A program made the position numbers and the translations under genes. From contig OY998175.1 in assembly GCA_963921935.1 (NCBI GenBank), positions 176,673,262 to 176,737,261 on the forward strand: a DNA stretch of 64,000 bases, given 5' to 3'. This DNA comes from Galeruca laticollis. Lineage: Eukaryota; Arthropoda; Insecta; Coleoptera; Chrysomelidae. The notes below the pieces were generated by a model. The model saw nothing but the letters and a program-made list of their open reading frames with translations. It did no database searches and had not been told where the DNA came from. The first letter of the stretch is position 1, and each line of letters opens with the position of its first letter. Below, in pieces: positions 1-11,470 of the stretch.

Positions 1-1
1 T

Positions 2-358
2 CCCGGAAGGCAGAATGATACGCCTTATGTATTCATAGCTGGTTACGCATTTTCACTTACAGAACGAATCATGAAACCATATTCAGGAGCACATCCAAAA
101 GGATCAGTTGAAAGAATATTCAATTATAGACTTAGTAGGGCCAGAAGAGTGGTTGAAAATGTTTTTGGAATTATTTCATCAGTGTTTAGAGCGTTGAGAA
201 AACCCCTTCTCTTGGAGCCCAATAAAGCACAAGTGGTGGTTATGGCAGTAATTTATCTGCATAACTTTTCAAGAAACAGTAAGACTTCTCAAATTATTTA
301 TATTCCACCGGGTTCTGTAGATTCGGAAGAGAACGGATGTTTGATACAAGGAAGCTGA
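2..358 (+). pseudogene. PIF/Harbinger nuclease (DDE_4), C-terminal fragment
   Basis: The reading frame is open from the left window edge to a TGA at 356-358, so only the C-terminal part is present. It matches the end of Harbinger-type DDE nucleases: a segment YVFIAGYAFSL followed by MKPYSGA, then NYRLSRARRVVENVFGI and a YLHNFSRN block. In active family members the first segment normally carries a catalytic Asp (A-D-x-A-F). Here a Gly stands at that place, so the copy is probably dead. Harbingers cut and paste DNA with help from a MYB/MADF partner protein, and such a gene lies just downstream on the other strand (605-1005), which supports the assignment. The first methionine at 71 is internal to the domain and not the true start. 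Confidence 0.72.
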
Positions 359-604
359 GGACAATCATACTGTGACAATTGCTTGACAATGTTAGGAAGG
401 AGATTGCCGAGTATTTTACTACTACAAGTTCTGTTTCATGGCAAAATAAATATGCTTAAATTAGAAATAGGGGGCATTGTATTCGAATTTTTCTACTATT
501 ATTTTAATTTTGTGAGATAATGATAAAAGTAATATAAAACAAATATAAAAGAGATGACAAACTTAATTCTTTATGAATAAACCTTTTATATTATAAAGCT
601 TTTT

Positions 605-1005
605 ACTCACTTCTTTCCAGTCTCCCGAACTAACGGTTTCTCTTTCTATCTTTATCCATAAGAAATCCACAGGTGCTAAAAGCAAACCAGTCGGATTTTT
701 ATACATCCTTCGCACCTACAAAAACTGATCAATTACTTACTCTATTCATTGCAATTATATTTTCAAAGTAACTTACCTTTGCCGGTTCCCAAAGTTTTTT
801 TACCTTTCGCCTTTTCTCTTTTAAAAGAGCCCTGAAGGCTTGATATCTTTTTTTTGCGTCTTCAACATCTATATGTACGCACTCCGCTATTTCGCTCCAG
901 GTATCGTTTTTTTTTGTTCTCATTAAAATACCTCTCATCTTTTGCATCCCACAGAATTCTGCGCTTTTGATACTCCTGAATGAGAATAATTAAATCTTCT
1001 TTATT
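605..1005 (-). pseudogene. MADF-domain partner gene of a Harbinger element, frameshifted
   Basis: Reading the minus strand from about 1005, the frame encodes NKEDLIILIQEYQKRRILW, the start of a MADF (MYB/SANT-like) DNA-binding domain. After a run of nine A it continues in another frame as DTWSEIAECVHIDVEDAKKR, so one indel in the homopolymer breaks it. The block KEKRRKVKKLWEPAKVSYF closes the domain. A probable further exon (about 605-718, acceptor TTTGTAG) encodes MYKNPTGLLLAPVDFLW. MADF proteins accompany PIF/Harbinger nucleases and help import or bind the transposon ends. The neighbour at 2-358 is such a nuclease, in convergent orientation. Exon boundaries are inferred. Confidence 0.6.
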
Positions 1006-1015
1006 CAGATTTTAT

Positions 1016-1490
1016 TAACGTATGTGCAACGTATTAACTTGGGCACCACAACAAACTAAAATTCTCAACTTTCAACGTACGTGTGGATCCCAGATACACG
1101 ATGCACGACGTATTTATTTATGCTGAATTTTTGCTAAATTTGCGCTGCAAAAATTTGCGCCGAACACTACATACAACACACAACGCAAATATTTACCAAT
1201 CTGAACCCGCCTCTATACGCCTGTAATTCCTAAAAAATTATTTTATATTACAACCTAAAATTTGGGTTATTTTTTTGCTTGAATTTTGTTACTACTAAAC
1301 CGTATGTCAAAAATGGGATGATATTGTTATTTTTGACTCATTTGTTCAAAATTCACATTTCAACTTATCACCTTCCAGTGGCAAAATACTCGAATGTTTT
1401 GGTCGGCGTTATTTTAATAGCGAAAATGTTATACATCGATGTATGTTATGTCAAAAGCGAATATAATAGCATTTTCTTAAGAGTGTTTTA
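1016..1490. other. non-coding AT-rich stretch
   Basis: It may contain the end of the Harbinger element. The 70-residue frame at 1279-1491 resembles nothing I know and has no support. I see no RNA gene or clear repeat. Confidence 0.4.
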
Positions 1491-1826
1491 AATGAAACTC
1501 AATGTTTCTAGCTAATTCCACAATATAATGAAAAATGTTGAAATTCTAAACAATAGACAATTGTTTCGATAACTGAATATCATCGTCAGAATGTTGAAAA
1601 TTCTAAAAAATTGACAATTTTTTCGATAACTGAATATCGTCAGAATGACAGAAGTAACTTCTGTCATTCTGATGGTGATATTCAGTTATCGAAACAATTG
1701 TCAATTTTTTTGAATTTTCAACATTTTTCATTATATTGTGGAATTAGCTAGAAACATTGAGTTTCATTTAAAACACTAACATGAGTAGATTCCACGAAGT
1801 AAGGGTCGAGACAGTTAATTTCATTT
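1491..1826. repeat. Foldback element made of inverted Penelope-type terminal repeats
   Basis: The left half (from TGAAACTCAATGTTTCTAGC, about 1492) returns as its reverse complement in the right half (to about 1768), with a fold point near 1655. The right side runs on through a GTAAGGGTCGAGACAG terminus to about 1826. The same arm flanks the Penelope-like element at 37590-39504, so this is a non-autonomous derivative of its terminal repeats. The left arm holds two tandem copies of a hammerhead-like motif on the minus strand (1556-1589 and 1613-1643). The right arm has one on the plus strand (1669-1702). Confidence 0.7.
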
Positions 1827-2700
1827 TCATAAGAAACAAAAATTACAAATAACAACCTATATAAACTATTTTTTGGGGTTATATGGTGAACATGCAAACG
1901 ATATATTTAAAGTTGTCTTGTCACTATCAAATACTCAGCCTGAGGCAGTGTGGCCTGTTCGAGCCTGCAAATCGAATGCTACTATTATAATATTTGTAAT
2001 GTCTTCTTTTTTTTTCTATTCATATTTTTGACACACGAAAAATTTAATGGACCTTCTTCGTTAATATAAACACAATGCAATATCTACTGAGACGTGACGT
2101 AACATGCGTTTTCGCACCTAATTCAAAGTAGATAAAATAAAATACAATAATTTTCGTTAAAATTTTGTTTATTGCTGAAATAATGTATTTTTCGGAAATA
2201 GCAGATGACCTACTCTGTAGAATGGGTTTTATGTATTGCCAGATTGTTTTAATATGTTACGGGGTTGCCAGGAAGAGGATATATCAATAGGAGGTTGCAT
2301 AATTAGTAGATGAGGTAATTATTGATGTATACAAATTGATTAAATTACTCAGGTAGGATTTTAAATCCGAACACTTACTATAGTAGTAGCTCATCAGCCG
2401 TATGCGTGTATTTAAGTTGTTGTCAACACTGAATAGTAAGCAATACACGGAGCATCTTCTGATTAAATGCTTACTTAAATACTCCATTATACAGTGTCAG
2501 TAAATAAGTGCAAACAAATCGGGGTTAATCTTCAATGAAAATTAACGGGAGGACTTTCATGTAATAAAAATGTCTACCGCATTCTGCGAATTATAAAAAT
2601 TGTAAAAATTCCACTATGTATAAAACTCTGTAGGTCGCTGTATTGATGCATAACTAGTTAAAACTTCTATGATTGTCTCACAGTGAATCGGTGAATAGGG
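1827..2700. other. no gene recognised
   Basis: AT-rich DNA without a convincing reading frame, terminal repeat or RNA gene. The frame at 2284-2487 on the minus strand looks random. Confidence 0.4.
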
Positions 2701-2704
2701 TTTC

Positions 2705-2887
2705 TTAATTGTTTTGTAACCTCTTGTATACACATTTTTGGAAGCATTGGTACACTAACGTTTTTAAACGACTCCATATACAAAAATCTGCAGCATTCAA
2801 GTCGGGTGTTCCAGCCGATCGGAGCCATATAGTTATTTCGGTTATTTTGGAATTACACAATTTTGTAATTGAACAACACTTGAACAC
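2705..2887 (-). pseudogene. mariner-like transposase, C-terminal scrap
   Basis: The minus strand encodes GTPDLNAADFCIWSRLKTLV, which resembles the third catalytic block of mariner-type transposases (S-P-D-L-x-x-x-D-F-x-L-W, followed by a K-x-x-V-Y-like stretch). Only about 60 residues survive and nothing of the rest of the domain is nearby. This is a weak but specific match to a remnant. Confidence 0.4.
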
Positions 2888-2894
2888 GTTAACA

Positions 2895-3175
2895 TTTCAT
2901 ATATTGTAATGAAAAGTATTGGTTTGTCCTAAAAAAAGTTGAAATTTTCGATTTTTTTTACGTTCTTCAGTGAGAAAAACCAGAATAAGGGGTTTTTAGA
3001 AAAAAATACTGTGCGTATGTCGTCGCCGTCGACCACTTTTTGTAATTATGTCTTATTAACACGATACAACCTCCGGAGTGTATACAAGTGACTAATTTTA
3101 TGATTGGGTATTGTTAAGGGCGTCTCATAAATGAACCCTAATCAAATTTACTGTTTCGAACCTTACTCTGTGGAA
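2895..3175. other. no gene recognised
   Basis: AT-rich DNA with no convincing coding or repeat structure. Confidence 0.4.
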
Positions 3176-3288
3176 CCTACTCATGTTACTTTTCAATGAA
3201 ACTAACTGTTTCTAGCTATTTCCTCAATATATTGAAAACGGTAGAAATTCTAAAAAATTGACAATTGCTTCGATATTGATTATTGGTA
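3176..3288 (+). repeat. Partial Penelope-type terminal-repeat arm
   Basis: The stretch from about 3180 to 3280 is a diverged single copy of the arm seen at 1491, 6717 and 37590 (for example CAATGAAACTAACTGTTTCTAGC and GACAATTGCTTCGAT). It breaks off straight into the GGTAATTTTT array, so the other arm is missing. Confidence 0.6.
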
Positions 3289-4010
3289 ATTATTAGTAAT
3301 TTTTAGAAATTCTTGGTGATTTCTAGTAATTTTGTTATTTTTAGGTGATTTTTTTAATTTTGGTAATAATTGGTATTTTATGGGTAGTTTTTGGTAATTT
3401 TAAGAAATTTTTGGTCATTTCTGGTAATGTTTGATAATTTTGGTATTTTTTGGCGATTATTAGTATTTTATGGGTAATTTTTTGGAAATGTTTGGAAATG
3501 TTTGCTAATATTTGGTATTCTTTGGTAATTTTGGTGGTTTTTTGGTATTTTTTGACAATTCTTGGTAGATTTGGTAATTTTGATTATATTTTGTAATTTT
3601 GGTGATTTTCAGTAACTTTTGCTAATTTAGGTAATTTTTCGCATTTATTGGTTATTTTTGGTAATTTTGGGTAATTTTTGGTAATTTTTGGTAATTTTTG
3701 GTAATTTTTGGTAATTTTTAGAAATTATTGGTGATTTCTGGTAGTTTTGTTATTTTTTGGTATCTTTTGGTAATTTTCTGGTTCTGGTATTTTTGGAGAT
3801 TTTAGGGTGATTTTTTGGTAATTTTTAGAAATTCTTGGTGATTTATGGTAATTTTTTGGTTTTGTTTGATAATTAATCATATTTTATAGATAATTTTTAG
3901 TAGTTTTTTCTAATATTTGTTATTTTTGGTAACTTTTGGTAATTTTTCGTAATTTTGATATTTGGTAATTCTGGTGATTTTGATTATATTTGGTAATTTT
4001 GGGACTTTAA
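3286..4010. repeat. GGTAATTTTT-type minisatellite array, first block
   Basis: Degenerate tandem copies of a 10-bp unit, GGTAATTTTT, with a perfect run near 3660-3715. The array ends beside GGGACTTTAAGGGA, a motif also found at the arrays near 7330 and 9170, so the blocks belong to the same repeat family. Confidence 0.85.
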
Positions 4011-4203
4011 GGGATTTTTTTTTGAAAATCCCCTACCAAAATGCCGGTTGTTTAAAAAACGTAAACTTTAAACATTTCCTGGATGGGGTATGGCTTATTT
4101 ATGGATTATAAATATGTTTATTTCAAAATATTATATTAGAATCAGAAGGTACAAATTAAAGGTACAAATAAAGGAACATTTTATTTCAACCCTAATCAAA
4201 AAT

Positions 4204-6509
4204 TTAACTAAATAAAGAAAAATACTTTTGTTTTAAATGAAAATAAATGTTTGACGACTTTGTCTGAATTTGTTTGGCAATTGTCATAGCCTCTGTGGAG
4301 GCTTTGTTTTCATCCTTTCTCAGCATTTTTACTCCGCTTAGCATATCTTGGGCCAAAGTGATTTCTTCGAGATTTTTTCTCTTCATTCCTGACTCAAGTC
4401 GATTGTTTGCGTCTTCAAACAACTTCTGCGCTGCTTTTTTACTCCTCTTCAGTTTTCTGTTTTTCAACAAGTTCTTTTGCCAATTCTTTAAGTGTGTCTG
4501 CCTCTTTACGTTTTTTATTAAATAACATTTTTTCTTCTTTTTTATGGCTCTCTTACTTTTCTTTTTGTTCTAATAAATAAGTCTGATAGCTTCTGTGGGT
4601 ATTTGTGGTGAGCATAAATAATTCTGTTGACCTCGGCATCAGGGAAGGGTTATTTTTAAATATTTTCATACTGGATATGACGTTTAATCTGGCATTTATA
4701 CCTCTCTCGTTCATTGAGGTCTTATCTTTTGTTAGTACCAATCCAGAAGTGGAGTATCCTCGGTCTATAGTTGCGCTGCCATGTGAAAGGCACAGAATCG
4801 TTTTCACCATTTTTGTTACCGTTGGGTACTTTATCTCATTAATGTTGTTTTTTATGTCGAATATGAATGACCAATATTCGTCAATAGCGCTGACCACTTC
4901 TTGGATGTTTTCTTCATAACTTAAAATGTTCCATTTATCAGCTAGCTGATTCAGATCAACTTCAAATGGTAGCTGCTTGGTCAGCGCCAAGCATCTGGCA
5001 TTTTTTAAAATGTTGTTCATCCAAACTTAATTGCTTTACAAGATACTTAGCACTGACAGAGAAATGTTTTCTAACCCCATTTTGAAAACTAATTACATCA
5101 GTTTCGTTTAAGTTTTCTAACTCTTTGGAAATAGCTTCACTAAAAGTTATTTTCCTCAATGGTAAGAAATTTTCTTCTAAATCTAGCGAGTTACGTGACA
5201 CCCCAGATTTGTAAACTTTGTTTAAAACTTTTAATATCAGTTCCTTATCATGTTCATATAACTTATGTATTATAGGGTTTTACTTTCTGAAAAAATTCAG
5301 TATATGATGTGAACAATTTGGCACTTTCAACCACAAAAAACAACTGAGCCTTTAAAGTTGGTTATTTAATTAGATCAACAATTTCCTTGTACATTGACGT
5401 CTTAGTGATATTTGAATAGTGCTGATGAATTTTCTTTAGAAAATATATCTTTACTGCTTTCCACTGTTCAGTAACTCTCTCTGCCGCAGGACCAACTGAG
5501 AGCCATCTTGAGGATACATGCTTAACAACAAACCGATGATTTGATACTTTTCCGGAATTCTGGACGTCTGTATATGCTTCCCAACGAGCAGGCCAACCAG
5601 CAAAAAGTTTAATAATCAAATAATTGACATTCATGCCCATTTGTTCCAGACTTTTCAGAAAAGCATTAAGAACTTTATGTAGGCTGCATGAGCCTATATT
5701 AATCAATCCTTTGGATCTTACATCTAACACACTTTCATTGAGCAGTCTTATTAATTTTTTGTTGACATTAGGGCCATCACAGCTATTATTAAATTCCTCA
5801 ATTGAATATCTGCCTTTTGTATCGTGACAAGAATTTTATTATGTAAGTCCTCAGCTTTAGCACTACTAATGAAAAAAGTCTGAGGGTGCCTCTGAACGAT
5901 TTTTGACTTAGTGTCTGACCAATAACGAATTGCTACTTGCAATTCTTTCTAACTACTTTCGTTGGTAGTTTCATCGAAACATATTGTATAGAAAGAAGTT
6001 TTAACATCTTTAAGCTTTCCCCAAAAGTGAGGTCCCAGAGCTTCGGTTATTAAATACATCAATTTGGCAGGAGAAAGGGAAAAATCATCAGGTACCCCGG
6101 AAGAAAACATCACTCTGAATAGCTGATTTATATCACTACATGAGTTTAGTGAATAATTGGATTGTACAGACTTTACTGCTCGATGAGGCTCGGCTTTAAC
6201 TGCTGCAGTTTTTGTGCTACCTAGTGCCACTGGCACTAATCCACTTGTGCTAGGATCCTGTGGTTGGTTTACATCTGTCTTGCAAAGTTTAAGCTGCAAA
6301 GGAGTGAGTTTGATCTTACAATTACCGTTGTGGAATTTCATTCCAGCGTGCTGGCTGAGGCGGTATTTTCCGTGGTCAACACGAATGACACTTTCACAAA
6401 TAGTACACATGACTTCACTATCACTGGCCCGTTTTGCCTACGTTCCTATTATAAAACCATTTTTATCTTTTTCTTTAAACCAAATGTCTTTAACTTTACA
6501 TTTTCCCAT
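4204..6509 (-). pseudogene. hAT-like transposase with N-terminal zinc finger, multiply broken
   Basis: Read leftward from an ATG at 6509, the product begins with a Cys/His-rich zinc-finger region (MCTICESVI, then H-x-G-N-C). A nonsense TAG lies between the ATG and this finger. RNase-H-like segments follow: FYTICFDETTNESS, SDTKSKIVQRHPQTFF, and a CDGPNVN block that is only readable in a different frame. Then come SSRWLSVGPAAERV and the hAT C-terminal dimerisation block IKYPTVTKMVKTILCLSHG with TIDRGYSTSG. At least one more in-frame TAG (5949-5951) and several frameshifts (near 5780, 5280 and 5000) break it. A charged, probably coiled-coil tail (4204-4470) ends the gene. The domain order fits insect ZBED/hAT transposases or genes derived from them. 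I see no flanking inverted repeats, so the original element limits are unknown. Confidence 0.7.
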
Positions 6510-6564
6510 TTTTGTATTATACGGTATAGTTTTCCACTGAAAAAAAAATGATATGTGGTTGTAT

Positions 6565-6703
6565 TGGAAGAAGAGAGTCACAAGTGTAAAAATATTTATT
6601 TCAGGATTTTTTAACTAAATAGCTAAAAATCATGAAATTTTTAGTTTCTAGTTAAAAAATCCCGAAATCTAAAAATTTTACACTCTCTTCTTCCAACACG
6701 AAT
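6565..6703. repeat. Palindromic hairpin MITE
   Basis: TTGGAAGAAGAGAGT at the left is answered by ACTCTCTTCTTCCAA at the right, and the AGGATTTTTTAACTAAATAG segment is answered by TTCTAGTTAAAAAATCCCG. The fold point lies near 6640. It has no coding capacity. Confidence 0.65.
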
Positions 6704-6716
6704 TGTTAACTAATTA

Positions 6717-6911
6717 AATTAACTGTCTCGACCCTTACTTCGTGGAATATTCTCATATTAGTGTTTTTAAATGAAACTCACGGTCTCTAGTTAATTCCAC
6801 AATATAATAATATTGATTTATCGAAACAATTGTCAATTTTTTAGAACTTTCAATAACTTTTATTATATTGTGGAATTAACTAAAGACCGTGAGTTTCATT
6901 TAAAACAGTAA
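6717..6911. mobile_element. Foldback insertion (Penelope terminal-repeat type) with 13-bp target duplication
   Basis: A 195-bp segment begins with the terminal-repeat start (AACTGTCTCGACCCTTACTT) and folds back on itself. It is flanked by direct copies of TGTTAACTAATTA at 6704-6716 and 6912-6924. A related repeat unit at 8651-9213 carries the same flanking DNA uninterrupted, so it serves as an empty site. The CTGA half of the hammerhead-like motif is deleted here; only GAAACAATTGTC remains. Confidence 0.8.
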
Positions 6912-6978
6912 TGTTAACTAATTATTTCAACCGAAATCCTTGATCAAGTGGTCTAATAAGACCGGTAATACTTAGTGA

Positions 6979-7190
6979 GTACCAAAATACTAGAGAGCCA
7001 GTCAGTTCTTTGCGATACTAAAGTGAAAATACCATACCACAGAGGCAAGAATTGTGCGAATTCACTGCCACCTCTACTAATTTAGAGGTCTCGCGATAGT
7101 TACCTTTATTATGTTAGGGTATTTTCGGTTCAGTATCGCATGGCACCGACTTATAACTCAGGCATTAGTCACTCTCTAGTATTTTGGTAC
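6979..7190. mobile_element. Palindromic MITE, copy 1
   Basis: Inverted ends GTACCAAAATACTAGAGAG and CTCTCTAGTATTTTGGTAC enclose about 170 bp that is itself largely self-complementary. A second copy lies at 8827-9054. Non-coding. Confidence 0.7.
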
Positions 7191-7382
7191 TTGACTAAAT
7201 ATTATTATATAAAATAAAAGCATTTTCCAAAAAGGTAAAAGCCCCCTCAGGTTTTACATAATTAATTGGGGATTATCTCAATATGCTCCTCCTATCACAA
7301 AAAAGGGACTTTAGGGACCAAATTCCAAAAAAGGGACTTTAAGGGACCATCGAAAAAAAAGAGACTTCACTAAAAGCCCTGT

Positions 7383-8650
7383 ATTTAGTAATTTTGATTA
7401 AATTTGGTAATTTTGGTGATTTTCTGTAATTTTTGCTAATTTTGGTAATTTTTCGTACTAATTGGTAATTTGGTTATTTTTGCAAATTTTTAGTATTTCT
7501 TGATCATTTTGGAGTTTATTAATTTTTGGGGGTTTTTGTTAGTTTTATTTAATTTCTGCTAATTTTTGTTAATTATTGGTAGTTTTTGGTAATTTTTGTG
7601 ATTTTTGTTAATTTTTGGTATTTTTGGTAATTTTTGGTAATTTTGGGTAATTTTTGGTAATTTTGGGTAATTTTTGGTAATTTTTGGTAATTTTTGGTAA
7701 TTTTTGGTAATTTTTGGTAATTTTTGGTAATTTTTGGTAATTTTTGGTAATTTTTGGTAATTTTTGGTAATTTTTGGTAATTTTTGGTAATTTTTGGTAA
7801 TTTTATGTTTGATAACATTTAATAACTTTGGTGATTTTGATTATATTTGGTAATTTTGGTGATTTTGTGTAATTTTTGCCAGTTTTGGTAATTTTGGAGT
7901 TTATTGGTAATTTTTGGTATTTTTTTGGTGATTGTTGGTGATTTTTGTTAATTTGTTTTAGTTTTTGTTAATTTCTGTTAATTATTGTTGGTTTTTGTTA
8001 ATTTTTGGTAATTTTAGGTAATTTTTAGTAATTTTTGTGATTTTGATTATATTTGGTAATTTTGGTGATTTTCTGTAATTTTTGCCAATTTTGGTAATTT
8101 TAGAGTTCATTGGTAGTTTTTGGTAATATTTGGTGATTTTTATTAATTTTTAGGTAATATTTCGTGATTTTTGTTAATTTTTGTCAATTTTTGTCAATTT
8201 TTGTCAATTTTTGTTAATTTTTGTTAGTTTTTGTTAATGTTTGGTAATTTTTAGAAATTCCTGGTGATTTTTGGTAATTTTGATATTATTGGTATTTTAT
8301 GTATAATTTTTGGAAATATTTTTGGAATATACTGGTAATTTTGATTATATTTTGTAATTTTATTGATTTTTGGTGGTTTTGGAATTTTTTTGTAGTTTTT
8401 GGTGATTTTTAGAATATCATGGTGATTTCTGATGATTTTGGTACTTTTTAGTAATTTTTGGTGATTTTTAGTAGTTTTTTGTATTTTTGTTAATTTTTGG
8501 TAATTTTTTGTGTTTTTGTTAATTTTTGGTAGTTTTTGTTAATTTTAGTAGTTTTTGGTAAAATTTGGTAATCTTGGTAATTTTTGGCAATTTTGGTATT
8601 TTTTGGTGATTTTTGTTATATGTTGGTAATTTTGATTATATTTGGTAATT
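7383..8650. repeat. GGTAATTTTT array, second block
   Basis: Tandem decamers are almost perfect at 7660-7803, where TTTTT recurs every 10 bp. More degenerate copies lie on both sides. A long minus-strand reading frame inside it only reflects the repeat. Confidence 0.9.
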
Positions 8651-9213
8651 TTTATTTCAGGATTTTTTAACTAAATAGCTAAAAATCATGAAATTTTTAG
8701 TTTCTAGTTAAAAAATCCCGAAATCAAAAATTTTACACTCTCTTCTTCCAACACGAATTGTTAACTAATTATATCAACCAGGAATCCTTGATCGAGTTGT
8801 CTAATAAGACCGGTAATACTTAGTGAGTATCAAAATCCTAGAGAGTGACTAACACCGCGATTCAGTCGGTTCTTTGCGATACTAAAGTGAAAATACCATA
8901 CCACAGAGGCAAGAATTGTGCGAATTCACTGCCACCTCTACTAATTTAGAGGTCTCGCGATAGTTACCTTTATTATGTTAGGGTATTTTCGGTTCAGTAT
9001 CTCATGGCACCGACTTATAACTCAGGCATTAGTCACTCTCTAGTATTTTGGTACTTGACTAAATATTATTATATAAAATAAAAGCTTTTTCCAAAAAGGT
9101 AAAAGCCCCGTCAGGTTTTACATAATTGGGGATTATCTCAATATCCTCCTCCTATCACAAAAAAGGGACTTTAAGGGAAAAAAAGGACTTCACTAAAAGC
9201 CCTGTATTTAGTA
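8651..9213. repeat. Second copy of the 6595-7390 cassette, including MITE copy 2
   Basis: From TTTATTTCAGGATTTTTTAA this block follows 6595-7390 closely, but without the insertion found there at 6717-6911. It includes the palindromic MITE (8827-9054) and ends at the same CACTAAAAGCCCTGTATTTA motif. The cassette therefore alternates with GGTAATTTTT arrays. Confidence 0.8.
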
Positions 9214-11470
9214 ATTTTGGTGATTTTGATTATATTTGGCAATTTTGGTGATTTTCTGTAATTTTTGCTAATTTTGGTAATTTTTCGTATTAATTGGTAA
9301 TTTGGTTATTTTTGCTAATTTTTGGTATTTCTTGATAATTTTGATGTTTATTAATTTTTGGTGGTTTTTGTTAGTTTCTGATAGTTTTTGTTAATTTTTG
9401 TTAGTTTCTGATAGTTTTTGTTAATTTTTGTTAATTTCTATTAATTTTTGTTAATTATAGGTAATTTTTGTTAATTATTGGTAATTTTGATGTTTGATAA
9501 TATTTAGTAATTTTGATGTTTGATTATATTAGGTAATTTTCTTTAATTTTAGCCAGTTTTGGTAATTTTGGAGTTTATTGGTATTTTTTTTGTGATTGTT
9601 GGTGATTTTTGTTAATTTCTGTTAATTTTTGCCACTTATTGTTAATTTGTGGTAATTTTTGGTGATTTTGGTAATTTTTGGTAATTTATGGAAATTTTGG
9701 GTAATTTTTGGTAATTTATGGAAATTTTGGGTAAATTTTGGTAATTTTTTGGTAATTCTTGGTGATTTTTGTTAATTTTTTTAGTTTTTGTTAATTTTTG
9801 TTAATTTTTGTCAATTTTTGGTAATTTTTGGTAATTTTTGGTAATTCTTGGTAATTTTCGTTGGTTTTTTTAGTTTTTGTAGGTTTTTGTTAATTTTTCT
9901 CAATTTTTGGTAATTTTTGGTAGTTTTGGTGATTTTTGGTAATTCTTGGTAGCTTTTGTTAATTTTTGTAAATTTGCGTGAATTTTTGTTAATTTTCGTC
10001 AATTTTTGTTAGTTTTTGGTAATTTTTTGAAATATTAGTGATTTTTGGTAATTTTTGTTAATTTTTGTTAGTTTTTGTTAATTTTTGTTAATTTTTGTTG
10101 ATTTTTGTTAATTTTTGTTAATTTTTGGTAGTTTTTGTAAGTTTTTGTCAATTTTTGGTATTTTTTTGTAATTTTGGTAATTATGGTGAGTATTGTAAAT
10201 TTTTGTGACTTTTTGTTGGTTTCTGTTAATTTTTGTCAATTTTTGTTGCTTTTTGTCAATTTTTGGTAAAATTTTGAAATTTTGCGTGATTTTTGGTAAT
10301 TTTTGGCAATTTTTAGTAATTTTTGGTAATATTGGTCAATTTTTGTTAATTTTTGTCAATTTTTGGTAATTCTTTGTAATTTTTTTAAGTTTTTCAAAGT
10401 TTTTGTTAATTTTTGTCAATTTTTGGTAATTTTTGGTAATTTTTGGTAATTCTTGGTAATTTTTGTGAATTTGCGTGAATTTTTGTTAATTTTCGTCAAT
10501 TTTTGGTAATTTCTGGAAATTTTGGTAATTATTCGTGATTTTGTTAATTTTTGTCAATTTTTGGTAATTTTGGTATTTTTTTGAAATTTTGGTAATTTTT
10601 GGTACTTTTTGGTAATTTTTGTTAGTTTTTGTGAATTTTTGGTTCTTGGTAATTTTTGTAAATATGCGTGAATTTTTGTTAATTTTTGGTAATTTTTTGA
10701 AATTTTAGTGATTTTTGTTAATTTTTGTAAGTTTTCGTAAATTTTTGTAAATTTTCGTGAATTTTTGTAAATTTCTGTAAATTTTTGTAAATTTTTGTAA
10801 ATTTTTGTAAATTTTTGTAAATTTTTGTAAATTTTTGTTAATTTTTGTAAATTTATGTAAATTTTTGATAGTTTTTGTTAATTTTTGTCAATTTTTGGTA
10901 ATTTTTAGTAATTTTTTGAAATTTTGGTAATTTTTGATAATTTTTGGTAATTTTTGGTGGTTTTTGTTAATTTTTGGTAATTTTTTGAAATTTTGGTGAT
11001 TTTTGGTAATTTTTGGCAATTTTTGGTAATATTGGTCAATTTCTGTTGATTTTTGTTAATTTTTGTCAATTTTTGGTAATTTTTGGTAATTTTTGGTAAT
11101 TTTGGTAATTTTAATGTTTGCTAATATTTAGTTATTTTTAGTGATTTTGATTATATTTGGTAATTTTGGTGATTTTCTGTAATTTTTACCAATTTTGGTA
11201 ATTTTGGAGTTTATTGTTAAGTTTTGGTAATATTTTGGTAATATTTGGTGATTTTTGTTAATATTTGGTGATTTTTGTCAATTTTTGTTGATTTCTGTTG
11301 CTTTTTGTTAGTTTTTGGTAATTTTTGGCAATTTTTAGAAATTCCTGGTTCCTAGTTATTTTTGTAATTCTTGGTATTTATTAGTAATTTTGGTATTTAT
11401 TGGTAATTTTTGGATAATTTTTAGTAATGTTGATAATATTTAGTAATTTTGGTGATCTTTGGTAATTTAC
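9214..11470. repeat. GGTAATTTTT array, third and longest block
   Basis: About 2.2 kb of degenerate 9-11 bp units, including GTTAATTTTT and GTAAATTTTT variants. The GTAAATTTTT form dominates near 10740-10850. This shows local homogenisation of sub-variants, as expected for slippage or unequal exchange. Confidence 0.88.

Noticed and set aside
7573..7818. Long minus-strand frame with a repeating KITKNYQKLP pattern
   Set aside because: It is only the translation of the GGTAATTTTT array. The same holds for the frame at 9811-10002.
3286..11470. Spaced short repeats as a possible CRISPR array
   Set aside because: Continuous tandem decamers without unique spacers, in a eukaryotic, intron-bearing context.
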